A stretch of DNA of 64,000 nucleotides from the NCBI GenBank assembly GCA_041394885.1, contig JAWKHI010000040.1, positions 6,281 through 70,280 on the forward strand, written 5' to 3'. Under the pieces are notes generated by a model. The model was given only the letters and a program-made list of their open reading frames with translations. It had not been told where the DNA came from and searched no databases. This DNA is from DSOI01 sp041394885 (GTDB lineage Bacteria; Acidobacteriota; Terriglobia; Bryobacterales; Bryobacteraceae). This document shows positions 59,378 through 64,000 of this stretch, one piece after another. Every line of letters begins with the position of its first letter. Position 1 is the first letter of the stretch. The position numbers and the translations under genes are program-made.

Positions 59378-60625
59378 TTACGGCAGCGGAAGCACCAGCG
59401 GATCGGTAGCCGCCACCGCCGCCACCGAAACCGCCGGGATGTTCATCCGAAGCGCCCGGTTGATCTCCCGGATATACTCGTTCGCCAGAATCGCGTAGCC
59501 CGTATTGGTCGGGTGTATCGCGTCCAGCGAAAAAATCCCTCCCAACGGACCGCCCGTCAGCGTCCTGCCGCCCACCCGGTAGCCGTTCGCCGCGATGTCC
59601 GCCATCACCCGGTTCACATCCACCACCACAGCGCCGAACAGCCGCGCCTGCAACGCGATCACACGGTTGTAGGCCTGCACCGCCTCCCGCGCCGATGCAA
59701 TCAGCGCCGCGCTCCGTACCTGATAGCTCACGCACAAGTTGAACGACGCCGCGCCGATGTCGGGCACCGCGAAGTCATTCGGACCCGCTCCAGCGGGAAG
59801 GCTGCCGCAAAGCTGCGCGAACACCGGCGCCGGCACGAGAAACGGTACCGTCGTCACATCCGGAATGTTGCCCACCACAACCGCCGCCCCCGTCGATCGC
59901 GCCGCGCCTAGAAACGCCGCGTACTGCACCGCGAAACGCGCCACCGGCGTCGGCGGCGTCCCGAACGTCAACGTGCCCAAGGCGTCGTTATTGCCGATCG
60001 ATGCGATGATCGCCGACGGCTCGAGCGCAGCCGCGCAAAGCACTTGGCTCACTACGAACGGTGTCGCCGGGTCCAACGCCGGGTTGGCCAGCTTCAGCAC
60101 CCGAGGGAGATTGGGCGTCGGGATCGGTCCGCACGCGGGCGTCGGATTTCCCGAAAATATCGTTGTGCTTAACGCGTCGATCGGATTCAGGAACGGGTTG
60201 CCTGGGTAAGCGTGTACCAGCGCATCGCCCAGCGTGAATCCCGGTACGGACATGTTCATCGGTTGCACGAACGGTGGAATCCGCATTCCCGGCGCAAGCG
60301 GCGAGCGTACGATCTGGCCGTTCACCAACTCGAGCGCGGGCGGGATTCCCGGATACGAAATCGATGGCAGCGGCAACGCGACACCCGCCTGATCCGCGAT
60401 CAAACGCGCAAATCCGCGTGTCTGTCCGCCTCGCGGGGCCCCCGGCGTTCCGTCGCTGAACAACGAAAAGTTCTGGAATCCCGCGCTCAGCGAATCGCCG
60501 ATTACCACCATCCGGCTCAAGTTCGGACGCGACGGACGCTGCGCCCACATGAGGGGTGCAGTCGCCGCGAATACGATCGCGAATGCAGAAATGCGGGTCA
60601 ATAGATACTTCGTTTTTGTACGCAA
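59378..60625 (-). CDS. Secreted SGNH/GDSL hydrolase
   Basis: 415 residues. The start is TTG 60625, chosen because GGAGG lies 9 nt upstream (60635-60639 complement); ATGs further up lack this. Signal peptide (ISAFAIVFAATAPLMWAQ). Block I MVVIGDSLSAGFQNF with the nucleophile Ser, block III IIASIGNNDALG (Asn), and block V SLDAIHPTNTGYAILANEYI with the Asp-x-x-His pair. It should hydrolyse an ester, perhaps of a glycan or lipid, outside the cytoplasm. It stands alone between decayed regions. Confidence 0.87.
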   Translation of the reverse strand: MRTKTKYLLTRISAFAIVFAATAPLMWAQRPSRPNLSRMVVIGDSLSAGFQNFSLFSDGTPGAPRGGQTRGFARLIADQAGVALPLPSISYPGIPPALELVNGQIVRSPLAPGMRIPPFVQPMNMSVPGFTLGDALVHAYPGNPFLNPIDALSTTIFSGNPTPACGPIPTPNLPRVLKLANPALDPATPFVVSQVLCAAALEPSAIIASIGNNDALGTLTFGTPPTPVARFAVQYAAFLGAARSTGAAVVVGNIPDVTTVPFLVPAPVFAQLCGSLPAGAGPNDFAVPDIGAASFNLCVSYQVRSAALIASAREAVQAYNRVIALQARLFGAVVVDVNRVMADIAANGYRVGGRTLTGGPLGGIFSLDAIHPTNTGYAILANEYIREINRALRMNIPAVSVAAVAATDPLVLPLP

Positions 60626-60721
60626 TGGGTCAATCCTCCGTGTGAATTGGGCAAAAAATACTAAGCTTACTAGTACCATCACTGGAGGCCAAGCGCAATA
60701 CTAATCGAACCATTCAAGTCC

Positions 60722-61000
60722 GGTAGTTGCGATCCAGCCTCCGATACTGCACCGCCTCCGCCACTTGCTTCGCCCCAACCCCATCCACCCCCTCCAGATC
60801 CGCCAACCCGCACAACTACCGCACTTGCGCCGCCATCCTTGGCACGCAGCTCCTGATACGGAACCACCGGCACTCCACATGCAAGTCGATCTGGTCAAGC
60901 CGCGGTCCGTTGATTTTGCCCAAATACCAATGCGCCATCGCCCCGGTTCACCGGCACTCCCGTGTCGCGTCCTCCAGATGCCCGCACACTCACCCCTGCA
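60722..61000 (-). pseudogene. Remnant of a ComM/YifB-like Mg-chelatase-family gene
   Basis: Three minus-strand frames give consecutive C-terminal blocks of ComM/YifB proteins: CGHLEDATRECR then stop (zinc-binding loop, about 60995-60955), WYLGKINGPRLDQIDLHVE (about 60935-60880), VVPYQELRAKDGGAS (about 60873), and LADLEGVDGVGAKQVAEAVQ with YRRLDRNYRT before a stop near 60722. The helicase arginine-finger region between the last blocks is deleted. The rest of the gene is not found; 61001-61412 contains no assignable sequence. Confidence 0.68.
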
Positions 61001-61412
61001 GATATCAACTCCACGAATCTAACGGGCGAGTGCCGCTACACGGCTCGTCAACGACTCGACGCGTCCTGCCGGCGGAGGTCTCTCCAAAAAAAGTGGGATG
61101 GCTTGAATCTGCGCACGCACGGTGCTTCGTCGTCTCGGGGCTCACGAACCAGTAGCGCAAAACACAACAGGCGGTACGCGTCGACTGTTGATTTTGTCGA
61201 GGGTACGCAAAACGAGCGGGGAGCGACAGAACCAACCCGCACAAGTCCGTGGCGCCCGATCCTCACGTTCGCCCCCCTAAGTTGATCTCGTGGCGGCATC
61301 GGCGGACTGGCCCTGGGCGAGAACGCCACGGTGACGGTTGCTGGGGGTGCCCCGCGTTCGAACTATCGTCCGTGCTGGACCACGAGATGATCGTGATCGA
61401 GTTAGGCGGCCG
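61001..61412. other. Stretch with no assignable gene
   Basis: About 410 bp between the ComM remnant and the glycosidase-like gene. Short frames on both strands show no family-like sequence. It may be further decayed material. Confidence 0.4.
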
Positions 61413-64000
61413 TCAGCTCTGTGCGCGGCGCACCACAAAATACGGTTGGCTGGAGTGGTCTTGGCTGAATCCGGGGTAGAGCCACGCTGCTTGCCCTTGC
61501 TTCAGCTCAAAATAATACTCGAGCGGATATGCCGACTGGGAATAGGCGGCCGGAATGGCGGCGTGGTAGCGGCCGTCCTTCGAGGTCATTGGGGCCGACT
61601 CGTATCGCTCGGCGTGCGTTACATGCCGGTAGTAGATGGTGGCGGCGATCGGCGATGAAGATCGGGGCATGGAGAGTTCGAGATCGAGGGGCTGGCCGGG
61701 CCGGAACATCGCCGGCGGGACGTGGCTGCACGCGATTGCGGCGCGCTTGGGACGGCCTAGCGCGGCCTGGATAGCCGCCGCCGTCCGCGGGCTGTCCTTC
61801 CGTTCCGCGGCTTGCTTCGCAACCAGTTCAATATCGGCGTCGATGGCGGGTAGGCGATCCGCCCAATGCCCGCGCAATTGGATGTGCTCGCCGACGGTGA
61901 TATCGGGTTTATAGACCGGCTTTGCAATCGCCACGATCGCGGCCCAGGCCGATCTTGCCTCGCGGTACTTCTTTAAACACTGCTCGAGAGCAGCGGGTTC
62001 GCCGGTGGTTTCATAAATGCGATAGAGCACGCCGCTACGGAGCTTGGCGGCGAAGAAGCGGCCGATTCCTGCCTCAATCCTGACGTCGATCGCTATGCGC
62101 CGGTATTCGGGCCGCTCCTTGCGCGTACTCGACGCTTGCGCCTTCGCCAGCGCGGCAGAGGCGTTGGCGGCGTAGTCCTCGAGCCATTGGGCGACTTCGA
62201 CGGGCGAATACTTGCCGCTCGGTTCTCCGCTCAGCAACTCACCGGCGAACTCGTTGACCGAGGAAAACAACTGCGGATCCAGCGGGCTCACGTTACCGAA
62301 AACCCTGGGCACGGGCGTATCGTTGTACGGGCGGTAGTGCTCGGCGTCAGCCATTGACTGGTTCAAATAGACCTCCGGCCAATAGGTATTGTTGCCGGCC
62401 GAAGTCCCGTGTGCGGTTGTGATGGTGGGCAGTATGCGGCTGGCGTTGGCGAGCGCATCTTCCAATGCCTGGGCGCCGGGACCGAATTGCTTGGTCAGGT
62501 AGGGACGCCATTCGAATGGGGCGGCGTCCGGGTTGTAGAGCTTGCGTCCCCAGATGCGTGTTCCGTATTCGTATTTCTGCCAATCCCAACGCGGTTTGAG
62601 GCTCGCATCGAGGTACGCGCAACGGTCGCCGGCGATGCCTGAGCCGCGCCGTCCCTTGAACGACAGTGGCTCCATGATCTCGACACCGTCACTGCCACAG
62701 AACGCGAAGGCTCGGGAATGGGCGGCGGCGGTCAACGGGTCGCCCCAGAGTAGGAGCCGTTGCGTACCGGGCCAGATCCTATGGAGCACACCCCACTTGC
62801 GGTCCTCTCGCATGAGATCGCCGTAGCCGTAGCGAAGGAAGCTCCGCGAGCCGGCGCTGAACTTCATCAGTTCGCTGCCGGTGCGTCCGGGCTTCGGTCG
62901 TTCAAGTTCGCGGATATCGGCTTGATGATAGGGCATGCCGAGGTGTTCGGCCCAATACTTCGGCGAGATCTTCACTGGCATTCCAGTGGCGACGGCTAGC
63001 TTTTGCATGCCCTCGTCCATGCCCTTGGCGTGCATGTCGATCTCGACGGTTCGTCCACAAGTGGCGACACCGTCGAACACGGTTTTCCAGAACTGGTAGC
63101 TGCCTTCGTTGACGCCGCTTTCGCCGTGCACGCGGAAGGTCACGCCACTAATCGCCGGGCAGGCTTTCAAGAGCATGCGAACGGCGTCGCGGCAATAGGG
63201 GCCGTGGTTTTCGCTGTTCAAGCCTTCGATCGTGTAGTTTGCGTCCTTCGTGTCGATCCACTCGTAGCCGTGCATCCACAGGCCGAGCTGGAACTGCATT
63301 CCCCGGGCAACGGTCTGCTCGGAAATGAACTGGAGCATTCGAAGATTCGCTTCGCGCTCGGCATCCGGGAGTTCCGCGGCGCGAACATCGTAACCGGGCA
63401 CTTTCACGAGGAACGGGTAGGTGAACAGAAAGTAGGCGTCGGTGACCTGGCGGATGAAGTCGTAGCCGATTCCGAAGGCGAGGTTGAATCGATTGAACCG
63501 GTTCGAGGCGAGCATGGTGAGGTATGGGGGCCACATCTCGCGATCGTTGTACCAGGGCTTGTCTTCGACATCGCTGGTGAACAGCCGGGTCCAGCTACGA
63601 ATTTTATTGAACGGCTTCTCTACCTGAGCCTTCGCCGGAATGAGCGGAGCCCCGGTTTGCGCCCGGTCCGCCAAGTCAAGGAGGGCGAACACAAGTCCCC
63701 GGGCATCGTGGCCAGCAGCGAGCAGCGTCTGCTTCACAGGAATCAGCCCCAGAGCCTCGGGGGCTTCCGGGACGCGGAAGCCCGCCGCGCGTTGCAGTGC
63801 GCGCGCGGCAGCCGATGCAGAGCCGGCCACTACGATGTGGGTGTTCCCAGGCTTCGCCTCCGTCAAACTTCGACATCGCTGGACCGCCGCGCCTGAGGCC
63901 CTGAGCGAACGTTCCAGTTCATCGGTGGCCCACTTTGCCTCCAGGGCATTGGCGACCGGATCGGAGGGGTCGGCAATGAGAGAAACGGCGGGCGCGGCCG
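61413..64000 (-). CDS. Large glycoside-hydrolase-like protein (alpha-glucuronidase-type N-domain), 5' end outside window
   Basis: The frame is open to the right edge; 862 residues are visible and the N-terminus is missing. The first visible part (ADPSDPVANALEAKWATDEL ... GNTHIVVAGSASAAARAL) fits the GH67/GH20-like N-terminal domain. A TIM-barrel-like region follows: RSWTRLFTSDVEDKPWYNDR, PPYLTMLASNRFNRFNLAFG, FQLGLWMHGYEW, SGVTFRVHGESGVNEGSYQF (an acidic pair, perhaps catalytic) and EIDMHAKGMDEGMQKLA. The C-terminal 400 residues are largely helical with a final beta domain (PIAATIYYRHVTHAERYESA). Probably an exported polysaccharide-degrading or -binding protein; the substrate and catalytic residues are not certain. 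Confidence 0.65.
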   Translation of the reverse strand, partial: AAPAVSLIADPSDPVANALEAKWATDELERSLRASGAAVQRCRSLTEAKPGNTHIVVAGSASAAARALQRAAGFRVPEAPEALGLIPVKQTLLAAGHDARGLVFALLDLADRAQTGAPLIPAKAQVEKPFNKIRSWTRLFTSDVEDKPWYNDREMWPPYLTMLASNRFNRFNLAFGIGYDFIRQVTDAYFLFTYPFLVKVPGYDVRAAELPDAEREANLRMLQFISEQTVARGMQFQLGLWMHGYEWIDTKDANYTIEGLNSENHGPYCRDAVRMLLKACPAISGVTFRVHGESGVNEGSYQFWKTVFDGVATCGRTVEIDMHAKGMDEGMQKLAVATGMPVKISPKYWAEHLGMPYHQADIRELERPKPGRTGSELMKFSAGSRSFLRYGYGDLMREDRKWGVLHRIWPGTQRLLLWGDPLTAAAHSRAFAFCGSDGVEIMEPLSFKGRRGSGIAGDRCAYLDASLKPRWDWQKYEYGTRIWGRKLYNPDAAPFEWRPYLTKQFGPGAQALEDALANASRILPTITTAHGTSAGNNTYWPEVYLNQSMADAEHYRPYNDTPVPRVFGNVSPLDPQLFSSVNEFAGELLSGEPSGKYSPVEVAQWLEDYAANASAALAKAQASSTRKERPEYRRIAIDVRIEAGIGRFFAAKLRSGVLYRIYETTGEPAALEQCLKKYREARSAWAAIVAIAKPVYKPDITVGEHIQLRGHWADRLPAIDADIELVAKQAAERKDSPRTAAAIQAALGRPKRAAIACSHVPPAMFRPGQPLDLELSMPRSSSPIAATIYYRHVTHAERYESAPMTSKDGRYHAAIPAAYSQSAYPLEYYFELKQGQAAWLYPGFSQDHSSQPYFVVRRAQS

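Noticed and set aside
1..64000. tRNA or rRNA genes
   Set aside because: No cloverleaf-like or conserved rRNA sequence was noticed by eye; a covariance-model scan would be needed to exclude tRNAs fully.

Overview
The window reads as a high-GC chromosomal segment of an Acidobacteriota genome, most likely of the Solibacter/Bryobacter type. This is an inference from gene content: proteins ending in the Solibacter-type 'YAGxAPGxxGxxQIN' domain (TIGR03437-like), paired DUF1549/DUF1553 and DUF1501 proteins with planctomycete-type cytochromes, sulfatases, DUF1080 proteins, SBBP-repeat propellers, a fused 2-oxoglutarate dehydrogenase (Kgd type) and CHAT-TPR lipoproteins. No rRNA, tRNA, CRISPR array or intact prophage was seen.

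Layout. 1-8.4 kb: the end of an LTA-synthase/sulfatase-like enzyme, a dicarboxylate symporter, a fossil of a phage-terminase-like gene, a spondin-domain protein, a TIGR03437-type protein, a CHAD domain split over two coupled frames, a membrane coiled-coil protein with a clear terminator, a MoaD/ThiS-like protein with an unusual tail and an erythromycin-esterase-like secreted protein. 8.5-12.6 kb: RidA, then a cytochrome-oxidase assembly operon (cupredoxin-like lipoprotein, ctaA, ctaB, SCO1, DUF420/CtaM-like). 13.4-19.3 kb (minus): a SnoaL-like protein, then kgd-psd-pssA, linking the TCA cycle gene and phosphatidylethanolamine synthesis in one transcription unit. 19.5-20.6 kb: a Tat-type aldo/keto reductase.

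20.6-23.1 kb holds the most interesting system: a bifunctional exosortase E/CPBP-protease followed directly by two tiny genes (54 and 51 codons) whose products are a signal peptide plus a VPEID-type sorting tail and almost nothing else. This is a compact protein-sorting module with its own near-payload-free substrates. 23.2-27.6 kb: a frameshifted Tat-type amidohydrolase, a fatty-acid hydroxylase, a class V aminotransferase and a small conserved protein.

27.6-38.4 kb: two planctomycete-like degradative modules (DUF1549/1553 + DUF1501 on plus; DUF1080 > DUF1549/LamG/DUF1553 > DUF1501 > sulfatase, all with 4-nt overlaps, on minus). 38.4-41.3 kb: a di-haem cytochrome c peroxidase with a TIGR03437-type surface protein. 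41.5-42.1 kb is a graveyard (RsbW-like ATPase and IS630 transposase fragments). 42.2-47.3 kb: an esterase-SMP30 fusion, treZ, cysH and a PHP phosphoesterase. 47.4-52.5 kb: an ECF sigma factor, anti-sigma factor, an unknown protein and a CHAT-TPR lipoprotein, with a four-copy ~87-bp tandem array between the last two. 53.1-64 kb: a seven-repeat SBBP propeller, an ABC-type ATPase with a frameshifted DUF4276 partner, a periplasmic D-2-hydroxyacid dehydrogenase, BlaI/M56 remnants, an SGNH hydrolase, a ComM (Mg-chelatase-like) remnant and a large glycoside-hydrolase-like protein that runs off the right end.

The window is notable for its number of decayed genes (at least seven), all identified by reading family-like sequence across broken frames.
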